A stretch of DNA of 64,000 bases from Rhynchopus sp. YZ270_cl-10. Taxonomy: Eukaryota; Euglenozoa; Diplonemea; Diplonemida; Diplonemidae. A model generated the notes under the pieces. That model had not been told where the DNA came from. It saw nothing but the letters and a program-made list of their open reading frames with translations, and did not search any database. Shown here piece by piece: positions 10,685 through 20,253 of the stretch. The translations under genes and the position numbers were made by a program. Each line of letters starts with the position of its first letter. Position 1 is the stretch's first letter. The stretch covers positions 434,001-498,000 of the forward strand of contig OZ037883.1 in NCBI GenBank assembly GCA_964035575.1, in the 5' to 3' direction.

Positions 10685-10889
10685 ACACCTATGGATAGGC
10701 GGCGGGACTTATTTATACCAACGCTACACCTATGGATAGGCGGCGGGACTTATTTATACCAACGCTACACCTATGGATAGGCGGCGGGACTTATTTATAC
10801 CAACGCTACACCTATGGATAGGCGGCGGGAATTATTTATACCAACGCTACACCTATGGATAGGCGGCGGGAATTATTTATACCAACGCT
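10685..10889 (+). repeat. 41-bp tandem repeat, five copies
   Basis: Five consecutive units start at 10685, 10726, 10767, 10808 and 10849, each with CTATGGATAGGCGGCGGGA followed by a TTATTTATACC core. Units 4 and 5 share a C-to-A change, so they arose by recent local duplication. TATTTATA in every unit is TATA-like, but a promoter role is only a guess. Confidence 0.9.
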
Positions 10890-11570
10890 ACCCGATACAC
10901 ACCACGTAACTAAGAGTAGGTACTCGAGAACTAAGCAGGCAGACAGACGCGCAAGGAAGAGCCCACCGGCAGGGAACAGTAGGTACTCGATGAAGCACTC
11001 ATGAAAGGAAGGAGCTCGAGTACCCATATCTATTTACCAGATGAGAGATACATACCACAGACACCTCAGACACAACAATTACGGAGAAGATGAGGCAAGC
11101 AAGACGACATAGAAGAGGAGGAGACTGGAGACACACAACACAGGGCACATAGAATCAGTCTGCAGAGGTTAACAAGATAAACACAAGCCACACGTGTGTA
11201 GGCACCACCACAGCAAAGAAACACACAACACACAAAAACCCGTCACAGCCAGAAGAAGTCGTAGCACCCATGTCAAGGCACTCGTGAACCGCACCTGCGG
11301 TCAGAAAAACTGTTAGGAACCGTCTGATAAGGAAGACACCCATCAGGCAGCACACGTGCCATGACTCGGCAATAGAACCCCAATCACACAGATAACTCAA
11401 ACCAGAACACGCGCAGCAGACACCGGAGGAACAAAGCGAAGAGGATGGGGTGGGAGACGCCCAACCGCGAAATGGGAGGGGGGAGGCTTTCTTTCTTTCC
11501 TTGAGGAAGAGGGGAGGGGGGGTTGACTAGTCTCTACCACCTAGGCAAACCGTAGGATATACAAAACAGT

Positions 11571-11736
11571 GAGAAATTTTTAAATGTCATGGTCACGTTT
11601 TGCATAACATTGTAATCATATCACATGATTTGTGAGTCGGTTGCAGAAATCATCTCTCATGATTTCTGAATCGGTTGCAGAGTTGGCTAGCCGAAAACAA
11701 AAAGGCTGATATTTGGTTACACAAAATATAATCCTT
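11571..11736 (+). repeat. Split direct repeat B, copy 2 (right end of element)
   Basis: Matches 8189-8354 base for base as far as I can check and is followed by a T run, which makes the exact right border uncertain by a few bases. Confidence 0.9.
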
Positions 11737-11737
11737 C

Positions 11738-12092
11738 TTTTTTTTGTTTTGTTCTTTGTTTGTTTCCCCGGAATTTTTCGTTCGTTTTGCATCATCGACA
11801 ATCACCCCCAAGCGGTGGGTTCTTGCACCCCTCCTCCCCCAAAGGGATATTTCCCTTTTGCCCAATTTTTCAATTTATATTTTTAGAAATATATTTTCTT
11901 TCCTTTTCCCATCCCCATTCTGGAAAAGAAAGAAGGGAGGGGCAAATGGTATTCACTTCCCACCCCCCCGATTACCCCCTTATTTTGTGTGTTTCTTTTG
12001 TGTTTTTTCTTGCTTTGTTTACATTAACTTTATTCCATCAGGTTCTTCGCCTGCTGCGTGCTTCCTTTTTCATTGTGTGGTCTGTTTATATA
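11738..12092. other. Downstream flank of the H1-like gene
   Basis: T/C-rich on the plus strand. It holds one HF-E cassette (11792-11832). On the minus strand it would be the 3'UTR of the gene ending at 12093. No separate gene is seen. Confidence 0.4.
11792..11832 (+). repeat. HF-E cassette
   Basis: CATCGACAATCACCC, then GGTGGGTTCTTGCAC; CACC pairs with GGTG around CCCAAGC. The tail TGTCACC is absent. Confidence 0.5.
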
Positions 12093-13841
12093 CTATTTGT
12101 GCTTAGCGGCGAGAATAGCATTGATGGTGGGTGCAAGCGAAGGAGAGGGGGGCGTGGCGCTGATACCGTCGTGGTGGGCCATAAGCCACATGCCCAACCA
12201 GCGGGAGGGTTGGGTAGGGAAGGACGGTGTGCACAGCATCTGCTCCACACCCTGTTGTATCCGGAGAGAAAGCTCGGACTTCTCAAGGTACGACGACACA
12301 TCACGCTGTAGGGTTGGTTTGTTGCAAAAGTTTTGTTTGAGTATAGACTAAATACATACGTTGTTGTTGCCCGCCGCGTTGACTAGATCCTGCCCTGGTG
12401 TGTCCTCCGTCAAATTGATGACCTCAGTCGCCTTCTTCGCCGGTGTAGCTGCCTTTGCCTTGGGAGATGCCTTCGACGCTTTCACCGTCTTCGCTGCCGC
12501 CTTGGTCACTGCCTTTACTGCTGCCTTTTTGGCTGCCTTTGCGGCTTTTGCCGGAGACTTTGCAGGGCTCTTCACTGGGGAGGCTGCCTTTTTGGTTTCT
12601 TTTGCTGCTGCTTTTGCAGGAGCCTTCGCGGACGACGTGGTTGCTGATGCTGTCTTTCCTTTTGCCTTTGTCTCCTTTTCCTTTGGCTCTTTGGGTACTG
12701 CCTTCGGTGCTGCCTTTGCTGCCTTAGGTGCTGGCTTTGCTGCTGGCTTTGGTGTAGGGGTAGGGGTGGCTTTTGGCGACTTCGCTTCCTTAGCTGCTTT
12801 GGGGGCAGGTTTAGCTGGCTTTGTGGCTGCAGGAGATGCAGGAGCAGATTGCTTAGGGGATGCGGGCGTTTTCGGTGTCGCAGTCTTCCTCCGTTTCGAC
12901 TGCTGCGACGCAGTGTCCGCCGCAGTCTCTGCCTTGCGTTTTTTGTTTTTTTTTAAATTCAACATAATAGTATAGATCGATTCCTCTTCGGGTCCGTCCA
13001 GCTCCATCACCTCCACATCTGCTGGCTTTGTCTTTGGTGTTCCCTTGGGGGCTGCCTTCGGTGTTCCCTTTGGAGTAGACGAGGTTGTCTTTGGTGCGGG
13101 CTTTGGGTCTACCTTTGCTGTTGGTGTTGGTGTTGGTGCTGGCTGTGCTTCTGCGGGTTTCACATTATTTGCCTTGGCCTTCGACGACTTCCGGGATTTC
13201 TTAGAAGAGGCGCGAGAAACAGCGTCCACATCAACAACTTCTTTCTTCGCCTTCGACGCTTTTGCGGAAGGTTTCGGCACCTTTTTCACCTCGGCCTTAT
13301 TGGGGGTCTTCTTCGGGGTAGGTTTCGCTGCGGGTTTTTTCTCGGCAGATTTTTTAGGAGAGGCCTTTTGTGCGGCCTTCTTGGCGGAGGGTTTTTTCGC
13401 GGGTTTTGGGGATTTTTTGGGTTGCGAGGCGGTGAGCTCTGTTTCTTTGCTGTAGAGGTGAGCAGAAACGTCTGAGAGAGGTGTTGTGGAGGGTGCTGCT
13501 ACTGCTGCTGGTGGTGCTGCTGGCTTCTGCTTTTTCGCTGAGGCCTTAGATTTAGCGCTGGTCTTGCTTGCTTTAGATGCTTTGCTAGCTGCGTCGCCCT
13601 GCTTCTTCCCCCCCTGGAAAGACTCATCCGCACCGCCCCCTCTCGGATCAAACGCAGTGTGTTTCCGCGCAACGTACTGTTTCCCACTCCCGGCACTCCT
13701 CGCTGGGCTGACCTCTCTCTGAGACGATCCGATGCTCGCCTCGTATCTCACATCAGCCCCGCCTCCATTCCCTCCATTCCCCGCCTGAGGCACAAAAAAG
13801 TGCTTATTCAACGCACCCACCACGCTTGTACCGGTCATCAT
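12093..13841 (-). CDS. Histone-H1-tail-like protein with C-terminal DPY30-like helix pair (two exons)
   Basis: Exon 1 runs 13841-12360 (ATG at 13841-13839; the open frame starts slightly upstream with TTG). Exon 2 runs 12305-12093 with a TAG stop, giving about 564 residues. Residues 1 to about 65 are Gly/Ser-rich. From about 70 to 470 the chain is almost only Lys, Ala, Pro, Ser and Thr, with many SPKK- and TPKK-like steps, as in H1 C-terminal tails, but no winged-helix globular domain is visible. A bipartite-looking nuclear signal (KKNKKRK...KRRK) lies about mid-chain. Hydrophobic-acidic motifs VVDVD, VEVMELDGPEEE and VINLTEDTP look like SUMO-interacting motifs. Exon 2 gives SSYLEKSELSLRIQQGVEQM, then PTQPSRWLGMWLMAHH, which fits the YL..., hydrophobic helix, QG, P..P..., L..WL plan of the DPY30/RIIa dimerisation fold. 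A nuclear chromatin role is inferred. Opposite-strand frames are only shadows. Confidence 0.85.
12306..12359 (-). other. 54-nt GT-AG intron
   Basis: The donor AAC|GTATGT and acceptor CCCTACAG|CGT flank 54 bases on the minus strand. Splicing is phase 0. Without it, exon 1 ends four codons later in a stop and loses the DPY30-like part. A branch-like CTATACTCAAAC lies inside. Confidence 0.8.
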
Positions 13842-13854
13842 ATTCAATCCCCCT

Positions 13855-13915
13855 TCTGGAGTGAATGAGAGAGAGAGAGGAGGAGGAGGAGGAGGATGAT
13901 GAGGAGGGAATTAAA
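13855..13915 (-). promoter_or_regulatory. Pyrimidine tract and splice acceptor before the start codon
   Basis: On the minus strand, a run of CCT and CT repeats ends in CATTCACTCCAG, and the ATG follows 14 bases after the AG. This is either a 5'UTR intron acceptor or a trans-splicing acceptor for a spliced leader. I found no spliced-leader gene in the window to decide. Confidence 0.55.
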
Positions 13916-14153
13916 AAGGGAGGGGGGGGAGAGAGAAATCGTTTTTTTTTTGTATTGCTATTACCACTACTACTGTAGGGGGGGATGGAAAAGTGGGGGG
14001 TGGTGGGGGGGGGGGGGGGGGGAATGGGGACGGTTTTGTTGGGATAAGGGTGCGTAAGAAAAGAAGAAGAAAAAAAATAAATAGAAAATGGTAAGAGTTT
14101 TGTTTTAAACCGCAGGGATTTAAAAAAAAAATCAAAGGGGGGTAAGTCACAGT
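13916..14153. other. Upstream region of the H1-like gene
   Basis: G-runs (up to about 15) and A/T runs only. No TATA box I would trust. Confidence 0.4.
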
Positions 14154-14196
14154 AGTACCCAAATTTCTACCCTAAATGGGTAGAAATTTGAGTACT
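14154..14196. repeat. Long perfect-loop hairpin
   Basis: AGTAC, one mismatch, then CAAATTTCTACCC pair with GGGTAGAAATTTG and GTACT around TAAAT: 18 of 19 pairs. It marks the left edge of the cassette field. Confidence 0.75.
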
Positions 14197-14319
14197 CAGT
14201 GAATTTTTCCAAAAAAAAATAAATCACCTTAAAAAAATGGGGTGAGAGATAAAAAAAAACAGGGTTTTTTTGAAAATACCTGTGCTTTTTTTCACTGGAG
14301 CTCCCTTTTAAAAAGGAAT

Positions 14320-14372
14320 GTATCGACAAAATGGCGTACAATAGTGGAATTCTGTACTCCAAATAACACCCA
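14320..14372 (+). repeat. HF-E cassette, diverged
   Basis: GTATCGACAAAATGG..., GGAATTCTGTACTCC, AACACC: same order as the type copy at 16581, but the central GGGT has become GGAA. Confidence 0.4.
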
Positions 14373-14751
14373 AAAAAAAATTTGTGGTGTAGCTCAGTCT
14401 TTTATTATCGCCCTTTTTTAAAAAAATCAGAGTTGTCCCTTCTGGGACTGTTTCTCTTCTTGGGATAGGCGATGACGCTAGAAAAATTGTTACTGTGCAG
14501 TTCTCTTTTTATAATCTTGTTTTAGTAGCTGCTATTACAGTCTTTTTCACGATTTGATTATTTTTTTTTTGTTGCTGTTGTTGTTCTGCGACAAAAAAGC
14601 GTTTTTTTTAAAGAGAGGGTTACCAGCTGTTTGCTCTGAATAAACCTCTCACATCGCTACCTAACAGAGAAGGTAAAAATATAGGGGGGAGTCATCGCAA
14701 ATTTTTTTGTTTTGTTTGAAAAATTGAACTATTTTATTAAAATATACTAGG

Positions 14752-14777
14752 CAGGACCACCACCTGGTGGTCCACCT
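14752..14777. repeat. Short hairpin
   Basis: GGACCACC and GGTGGTCC pair around ACCT. Family unknown. Confidence 0.5.
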
Positions 14778-14853
14778 TTTGGTGATCAAACAAGTTTTTT
14801 TTTTTTGCTATTTTTGAGATGGGGAGAAGGGGAGGGGAGAAGAAAAAAAAAAA

Positions 14854-14897
14854 GATGAAGTTGATAGTGCAAACACCTCTGGGATGCAGGCACTGAA
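14854..14897 (+). repeat. HF-C cassette
   Basis: GATGAAGTTGATAGTGC with GCACT as partner. The inner stem is CACC...GGATG, where most copies have CGCC...GGACG: a G-C to A-T exchange that keeps pairing. Confidence 0.65.
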
Positions 14898-14918
14898 AAA
14901 ACAAAAATTTCTTTTTTG

Positions 14919-14955
14919 GTAAGATGTTCATAAGTCTCAAGTACTTACGTCACCT
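14919..14955 (+). repeat. HF-A cassette
   Basis: TAAGATG leader, ATAAG pairs with CTTAC around a TCTCAAGTA loop, then GTCACCT. Only 22 bases after the HF-C copy. Confidence 0.5.
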
Positions 14956-15216
14956 CAAAGAACCGAAAACAAAACAAAAAAGAAAATAAAAAAAAACACT
15001 GGAGAATAAAAGCTGTGCGCCCCCCTCCCACTAGAAAGGGGGGGAGTGGGGAGGGAAGAAGGAGGGGGGTGATTAAAACCCCCACCCATACCCTTCCCTC
15101 CCCTTTGTTGGGTTGCTTTGAAAAAAGATTTTTTTTTTTTGGCGGATGAACGTCAAGGCTCTGCTTGGGCCACCCTTGGGAAACGGGAGAAATGAAAAAT
15201 AAGAAAAGAAAGATGT

Positions 15217-15248
15217 TAAGATGAAACTAAGCCATGCTCAGTCAACCT
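15217..15248 (+). repeat. HF-A cassette
   Basis: TAAGATGAAACTAAGCC ATG CTCAGTCAACCT: the loop is shortened to about six bases. Followed within 10 bases by an HF-D copy. Confidence 0.5.
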
Positions 15249-15256
15249 GAAAGAAT

Positions 15257-15325
15257 TGTTTCATATACTAACTATTCTACTGAATAGAAGGTATAATAGG
15301 GTGCACTAAATGTACCCCAAACTTT
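15257..15325 (+). repeat. HF-D double-hairpin cassette
   Basis: Hairpin 1: ATAC...CTATTC (15272-15277) with GAATAG (15282-15287)...GTAT. Hairpin 2: GGGT with ACCC around GCACTAAATGT. This is the most regular copy of the family. Confidence 0.75.
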
Positions 15326-15402
15326 CCCTAAAAGAAAAAAAAAAAATGATATGCAATTACTATGCACAGGGAGAAAAATAAAAAGAAAAAAGAGAAAAAA
15401 AA

Positions 15403-15447
15403 AGTGAAGTTGATAGTGCAAAACGTCTCTGAGACGAAGGCACTGAT
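15403..15447 (+). repeat. HF-C cassette
   Basis: AGTGC (15415-15419) with GCACT (15440-15444). The inner CGTCTC/GAGACG is fully paired here, better than in the usual CGCCTC/GGGACG. Confidence 0.7.
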
Positions 15448-15744
15448 AAAAAAGGGGGGGTTGGTAAAGACGAGCCCTTAGTGGGGGTCTCACATAGTTT
15501 ACCCAAAAAAATATAGGCACGGAGTAACGTTACGCGATAGAGAGGAGGGCTGTATTTTGCTACTTTAATGTGCGTTTCCCCTCCAGGACTGATTTGCAAA
15601 AAAAGAAGAATAAGAAAAACGCCTGCAAAACTTTAAAAAAAAAAATCTGTTTTTTTGGGGGGTGGAGAAACACTGACTAAAAAAATGGGGGGGTGTTTTG
15701 CGTGGCTAAAAAAATAAGAACCCCTTCTTGAAAAAAAGGCCATC

Positions 15745-15785
15745 ATAAGATTAACCTGAGCCTCATATTTACATTAAAGTCACCT
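15745..15785 (+). repeat. HF-A cassette, diverged
   Basis: ATAAGATTAACCTGAGCCTC, then AAAGTCACCT; the closing stem half is lost. Confidence 0.4.
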
Positions 15786-16039
15786 AAAATTAAGTACCCA
15801 TTTTTTGGAAGGGACGTAGGGTCTGTCAAATATTTTGAGGGGGGGTCCTTTTTTTTGGAAAATAAGAAGCTGTGTCAGAACAGCTGGATTGCAACGGGCG
15901 GGACATGCACCGTGATTTATTTTTTTGCTTTTTTGCCTGCATCATTCTGTCGTACCTTTTTGAGTCAACGTCATGCAAGCGATAAGCACTGAAATGGAAA
16001 GACTTTGGGAAAGTCATTTATATATTACTTTTTTTTTGC

Positions 16040-16085
16040 TGTGGCAATCGCCTAAGTACCCACCTGAGTGGGTAATTGGGAATTT
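16040..16085 (+). repeat. HF-E relative
   Basis: CAATCGCCTAAGTACCCA pairs TACCCA with TGGGTA around CCTGAG. The closest relative is at 47279. Confidence 0.45.
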
Positions 16086-16358
16086 TTATTTTTTTGTACC
16101 AGATCGTCTTTTGCCGACTCGGCATGCGTTGGAATTTGTTTTAAGAAGAGAGAATGTCACAACAAAAACACTTCTTAAAAAACTCAAATATCGGTATATC
16201 GACGAGACCCCTAAAAAAAAACAGGGGTTGTTTTTTTTGTAAGAAAAAAGCTTCGCCGTTAAAAAATCGGTTTAACATTTGTTTGCTGAAACTACACTAC
16301 CGAATCCTAGCAAGTATGTTAAAATGTACCATCTGTATCACACGACGATGAAGTAAAG

Positions 16359-16410
16359 AGAAATTGAAAGTGCAAACGCCTCACCGTGCATCAGCGGACG
16401 CAGGCACTGG
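16359..16410 (+). repeat. HF-C cassette, long-loop subtype
   Basis: AGTGC (16369-16373) and GCACT (16404-16408) with CGCCTCACCG...CGGACGC inside. Confidence 0.65.
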
Positions 16411-16580
16411 CTCCCCGCGGGTTTATCGAACCCCAGAGAGCAAATAAATGACTGGACGTGTGGTTTTTACTTTGTGGCACACCTGAGGGTGGCGGGGACT
16501 GCACAGGAAGGAGTTCGTGTCCCTTTTTTGTTTATTTTTTGAGCGTAAAAAAGATAAGAAAGTTTGATTTCCTTTTTGGT

Positions 16581-16632
16581 TGTATCGACAATCACCCAAT
16601 CAAGAGATGGGTTCTGTACTCAATGTCACCCA
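16581..16632 (+). repeat. HF-E cassette, type copy
   Basis: TGTATCGACAATCACCCAAT, loop, ATGGGTTCTGTACTCAATG, TCACC. CACCCA/TGGGT form the stem, and the tail TGTCACC can fold against a GGTGACA-like strand elsewhere. Confidence 0.65.
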
Positions 16633-16739
16633 AAATGGGGGCTAGGATACAGTTTTTTTAGGGGGCTTTTTTTTGAGAGCGGGAAAGAACAAAAAGCAAA
16701 AGTTAATGGGGGCACACGTATATAAAAAAAAAAAACAGA

Positions 16740-16791
16740 GAAGTTGAAAGTGCAAACGCCTCACCGTTCATCGGGCGGGCGCCAGACACTG
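16740..16791 (+). repeat. HF-C cassette, long-loop subtype, diverged
   Basis: GAAAGTGCAAACGCCTCACCG, then GGGCGGGCGCCAGACACTGA; the closing GCACT has become ACACT. Confidence 0.55.
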
Positions 16792-17132
16792 AAGGCTACT
16801 CATTTTCTAAAAAAATGAAGGTGGGTGATGAAGAGGGTTTTTGAGATCCAAATGCAAGGGGGTATTAGGACAGCGATGAAATGGTTATAAGACTCACAAA
16901 AGCATCTGTAGCTTCGGACAAAAAAAAAACCCCCTTACAACCTAGGTCAGAATCATTTTTCACTGTTTTTATCTGAAATAACGGATGAAAGCTGATCTGT
17001 GCAGGCAGTATCGGCGGCCTTGGGTATGCTGCCTGTTGTGCAATAGATTGAGAAAGAAAAAAAAAGGAAAATCTGGAAGAGAAAAAGTTCGAAAGAAATA
17101 TTTGGTCAGATGAGTCACTGTTTAGAAACTAA

Positions 17133-17202
17133 TGGTGCTCCCGGAGGGGGGTCGATATTGACAGGTCGCTGACAGGTCGTTGACCGATTTCCCATAGCAC
17201 CA
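17133..17202. mobile_element. 70-bp miniature element with TGGTGC ends
   Basis: TGGTGCTCCCGG at the left, AGCACCA at the right. Inside, GGTCG...CGACC-type repeats (GACAGGTCGCTGACAGGTCG) add a second stem. Flanks are ACTAA and ACTAC, an imperfect 5-bp duplication. Sister copy at 27429. Confidence 0.65.
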
Positions 17203-17418
17203 ACTACGAACAAAAAAAAAAAAAAAAACAATCCCTCAAACAAAAAAGATAGAGGGCGGGAAAAGGGAGAAGGAGTTTAACCCGTCTCTCTCCCCCGTAA
17301 AAGGTCACCGCAAAAATTCCCCCCCTTTTTTTAAACATATCCAATCAGTGTGACAGTGTGGGTACCTTAAACGGAAGCGCGTTCACTATCTTTTGGAGGA
17401 AATGAACGACATTTTTTT

Positions 17419-17444
17419 AAAGATGAACTAAATCAGTCACCTTT
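17419..17444 (+). repeat. HF-A cassette, minimal
   Basis: AAGATGAACTAAATCAGTCACCTTT: leader and tail kept, loop gone. Confidence 0.4.
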
Positions 17445-18418
17445 TTTTGAAAAGGAAAGAAAAAAGAAATGTTTCTTTGTTTTCTTCGAAAACAGTGTTA
17501 TTTTCCCCCCTGCTTTTTATAGGATCAGTTCACACTTGATACATAAGGAGCGGGGGAAGGGGTTTACATCCACTGTCCGCTTTGGAATGATGCGGTAACG
17601 GTATAACGTTTTTTTTTTCGATAGGATTGATATGTCCTGTTTCGAATTTAAAATAATTGAGAGAATGGAAACCCCTCAATCTGTTATTCGTGGACACCAC
17701 AGCACTTCTTGAAACGAACAATAATAAGAAATGCAGTTACATCTGGGGGGGTGCGAAGGCAGCGGGAATAAACGAAGGAAAAAGTTGCTAAGGCGGGGGA
17801 GGGGAGCGGAGGGAAAAATGGGCGTTTACGTTCGAAGGACTCTAACCTCTTGTGCAAGGAGGGGGGGAGACAGAGGAAATTGGGTGATTGTCAAAAAAGA
17901 GAAGCTTTTTATGAAACTCTCCAAAAAAAAATTGACCACAATCAGAAAAAAAAATGATGAACGATTGAACCTCTGGAACCCGTTGAGGGGGTTTTTATGC
18001 CGGTAGAAGATACCGGGCTTTTTTTTTACATTCCCCCGCCCTTCCCCCCCTCCTCTTTGCTCTTGGAAAGGGTCTTTGAATTTGCACGAAAAACGCATCT
18101 ACCTTTAAGGGAAGACGTCTCTTACATTGGACAAAAAAAAAGAAGAAAAAAATTGAACAAGCTGAAGAGTTTGGTCACCTGGAAGAAAGAGAGAAAAAAA
18201 CAGTGTTGTCCTTAATGAGGAGACAGGCGAGGGGTTCAGGGAGATGGATAGGAAAAAAAAATAGGGGTTTTTTTTTGTTGTTGTGAGGCTCCATAATCAG
18301 CCTCTCCTTTTTTTAGCCAGCCTTACAAAAGAACGAAAGGCTCGCTTTACCTGTAGGGGTTTACTCCCTCGTGGTGAAAATGAATGTGGAATGATGAGAA
18401 GAGAAAGAGAAAAGGTTG

Positions 18419-18458
18419 GTAAGATGATTCTAAGCATTGGTGCTTAGTATAAAAAGGA
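18419..18458 (+). repeat. HF-A cassette
   Basis: CTAAGC (18430-18435) and GCTTAG (18442-18447) around ATTGGT. The leader GGTAAGATGATT is intact; the tail is replaced by TATAAAAAGGAACC. Confidence 0.6.
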
Positions 18459-18546
18459 ACCTGAAAATATATGAGAAGCCTCGCGTGTTGCATATGTCTT
18501 GAAAGGAAACACACAAAAAAAAAAACAAAGAGAAAAGGAAAGAACA

Positions 18547-18613
18547 TTTCATATACCAACTATTCTACTGAACAGAAGGTATAATAGGGTGCACTAAATG
18601 TACCCCAAACTTT
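18547..18613 (+). repeat. HF-D double-hairpin cassette
   Basis: Differs from the 15257 copy at a few bases (ATACCAAC, GAACAG), leaving hairpin 2 unchanged. Confidence 0.7.
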
Positions 18614-18767
18614 TAAAAGAACATTTGAAAAATGAAAGAAAAATCTGCCTCGTTTGGGCAGATCTCTTCACCAGACCAGCCGTTCACTCTTTGAATCAAA
18701 AAGAGTAGTTGAAACGTAAAACGCATTTAAGTCGAGCCAGTCAAAAAAAAATAAATGAAATATTCAA

Positions 18768-18802
18768 TAAGATGAACATAAGCCTCTTGTGCGTAATCAC
18801 CT
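18768..18802 (+). repeat. HF-A cassette
   Basis: AATAAGATGAACATAAGCCTC, TTGTGCGTAATCACCTT; the stem is weakened to ATAAGC/GCGTAA. Confidence 0.5.
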
Positions 18803-18909
18803 TGAAAAAAACCGTCTCAGTTCCGCCAATATGCAAATAATAAAGAAAATATGAGAATCAGAAGAAAAAAAAGGAGGGCGTGTTTGAAATCAGATTTTTT
18901 TTTTTTGGG

Positions 18910-19198
18910 TTACTGGGGGGGGGCGAATAAGAGATGTGGCATCTCTTATTAGGCGAACGGACGAGCCAAAAATAAAATTTTTTTTTTGGGGGGAAAAAAG
19001 CAAAAAGACATTTTCGCCGGAGGCAAAAAAAATTTTTTGACCACTTTTTTGCCAGACCGGGTAGACAGGGTAAAATTTCAAAATGTTTTTTCGAGATAAA
19101 ACCCTGGCGCATGCAAAAAAAAAAAAAAAAAAATACCCCAAAATCTCAACCTGATCTCTTATTCGGCCCTGATCTCTTATTCGCCCCCCCCCCAGTAA
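18910..19198. mobile_element. MITE with TTACTGGGGG ends, copy 1
   Basis: The inverted ends TTACTGGGGGGGGGCGAATA and its partner extend about 26 bp, through AATAAGAGAT. ATCTCTTATT occurs again just inside each end. Non-coding. The palindromic TTA/TAA flank leaves the target site as TA or TTA. Confidence 0.75.
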
Positions 19199-19620
19199 AT
19201 TCCATAAAAGTGCAGAACATTTTCCCAAAAAAAAAAAGGAGTCTTTTTTTTGCGTATGAGTGGGTGAAAAGTTTACACATGACACAGAAATGTATTGACA
19301 GAAAAAAAACGAGGCGCTCTTTTTTTGCTTCTGAAAGACGACACAACAGACAGGCGAGGGGGAGGGTGAAGTTTTGTGAAGGTGATATTTGTATTGTAAT
19401 AACCTCCGATACCGCCCCTGCGACTCGCCATAGTACTTTACCACCCTTTTTTTTACACAAACAAAGCAGCTGTCAATGTTCTGTTCATTGTGAGCAAGTT
19501 CCGTTTTTTTTTGTTTTTGATTTTTTTTTTTTTACTTTGAAAAAAATATAGTAGTGTTCTTGTTGCCTCTCACGTTGCCATATCGATCTAAGGATGTAAA
19601 AAAAAAAAGAGAAAAGCTTA

Positions 19621-19656
19621 TAAGATGACCCTAAGCCTCTCTGTGCTTAGTCATTT
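19621..19656 (+). repeat. HF-A cassette
   Basis: CTAAGC (19631-19636) and GCTTAG (19645-19650), with loop CTCTCTGT, one base longer than the usual CTCTCGT. Confidence 0.65.
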
Positions 19657-19762
19657 TCCAAACTTTTCCATTTGGTTTTGATAAAGGAAAGGGTGAGCAA
19701 CTCTTTTGTTCTCAAAAAAAATATAAAAATCCTGGGAAAAGGTGTGCTATCTGTGCCCCCCC

Positions 19763-19922
19763 CTCAGCGGCCAGGGATAGGTGATCAGGTGACTCACATA
19801 ATGCCAACCCGCTCACCAAAAGCACGGTGCCCGTACCCTGATGCTGAGTAAAAGAGAGACCGGTCGGATCGCAAAACCCTGCTAGCCTACACAGAATAAC
19901 ACGAGCCCCGCCAGGGCTAGTA
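19763..19922 (-). repeat. SINE-like structured repeat, copy 1
   Basis: Shares with 33173-33330 the order CGGTGCCCGTACCCTGATG / CGGTACTCATACCCTGATG, CGGTCGGATCGCAAAACCC / CAGTCGGATCACAAGACCC and GCCAGGGCT. On the minus strand TAGCCCTGGCGG resembles a pol III A box (10 of 12) and GGTTTTGCGATCC a loose B box about 30 bases on. A tRNA-derived SINE is possible, not shown. Confidence 0.5.
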
Positions 19923-19943
19923 ACCAAAAAAATATTAAGAAAA

Positions 19944-19976
19944 CTTGAAAGATGAATGTGCCCTCTCGTCCACATT
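19944..19976 (+). repeat. HF-B cassette
   Basis: ACTTGAAAGATGAATGTG, CCCTCTCGTC, CACATTC: AATGTG pairs with CACATT. Confidence 0.55.
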
Positions 19977-20194
19977 CTTTTTAAAAAAAAAACTTGTGGG
20001 ATTTTTTGACTTTTTTTGTTGGTCGTTGTATATAATTTGAACCGAAAGGAAGGAACCGACCATTCAGGAGCGCGTGAGGGGATGGGGGAAGGCTTTTTGT
20101 ATATATCACCCATTCTCCAGGAAACATATAAAAAAAGGGGGGGGTTATAAAATGTTGAAAACTAGCATTCTTGCTGCCTTTTTTTTTTTTGAAA

Positions 20195-20253
20195 AATTGT
20201 TGGAGTAGTGTAGTTGCCTCGGTAGTGTTGCCACAGTTGTGCAAATCTCCACT
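20195..20253 (+). repeat. HF-F cassette
   Basis: Nested pairing GGAG (20202-20205)/CTCC (20247-20250) and TTGC/GCAA, with CACA facing AGTG in place of TGTG, so the inner helix is weak here. Confidence 0.6.

Larger units (their letters stand above)
6578..11737. mobile_element. Composite element with split direct repeats (A-B-A-B)
   Basis: Two exact-looking repeats alternate: A at 6578-6771 and 8355-8548 (194 bp each), and B at 8189-8354 and 11571-11736. The order is A1...B1A2...B2, with B1 and A2 abutting. The interior (1.4 kb and 3.0 kb) is GC-richer than the surroundings and inserted in a poly-T tract. The layout matches the split direct repeats of tyrosine-recombinase retroelements (PAT, Ngaro or VIPER type, DIRS order). 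Two head-to-tail copies of one element would look the same. I could not recognise a reverse transcriptase or a recombinase. The coding content looks broken; the near-identity of the repeats suggests a young insertion. Confidence 0.6.

Noticed and set aside
12361-13868. Plus-strand frames of 65-204 codons opposite the H1-like gene
   Set aside because: Ala/Phe/Gly-rich mirror of Lys/Ala/Pro codons; the minus strand has splice sites, a sensible start and domain content.
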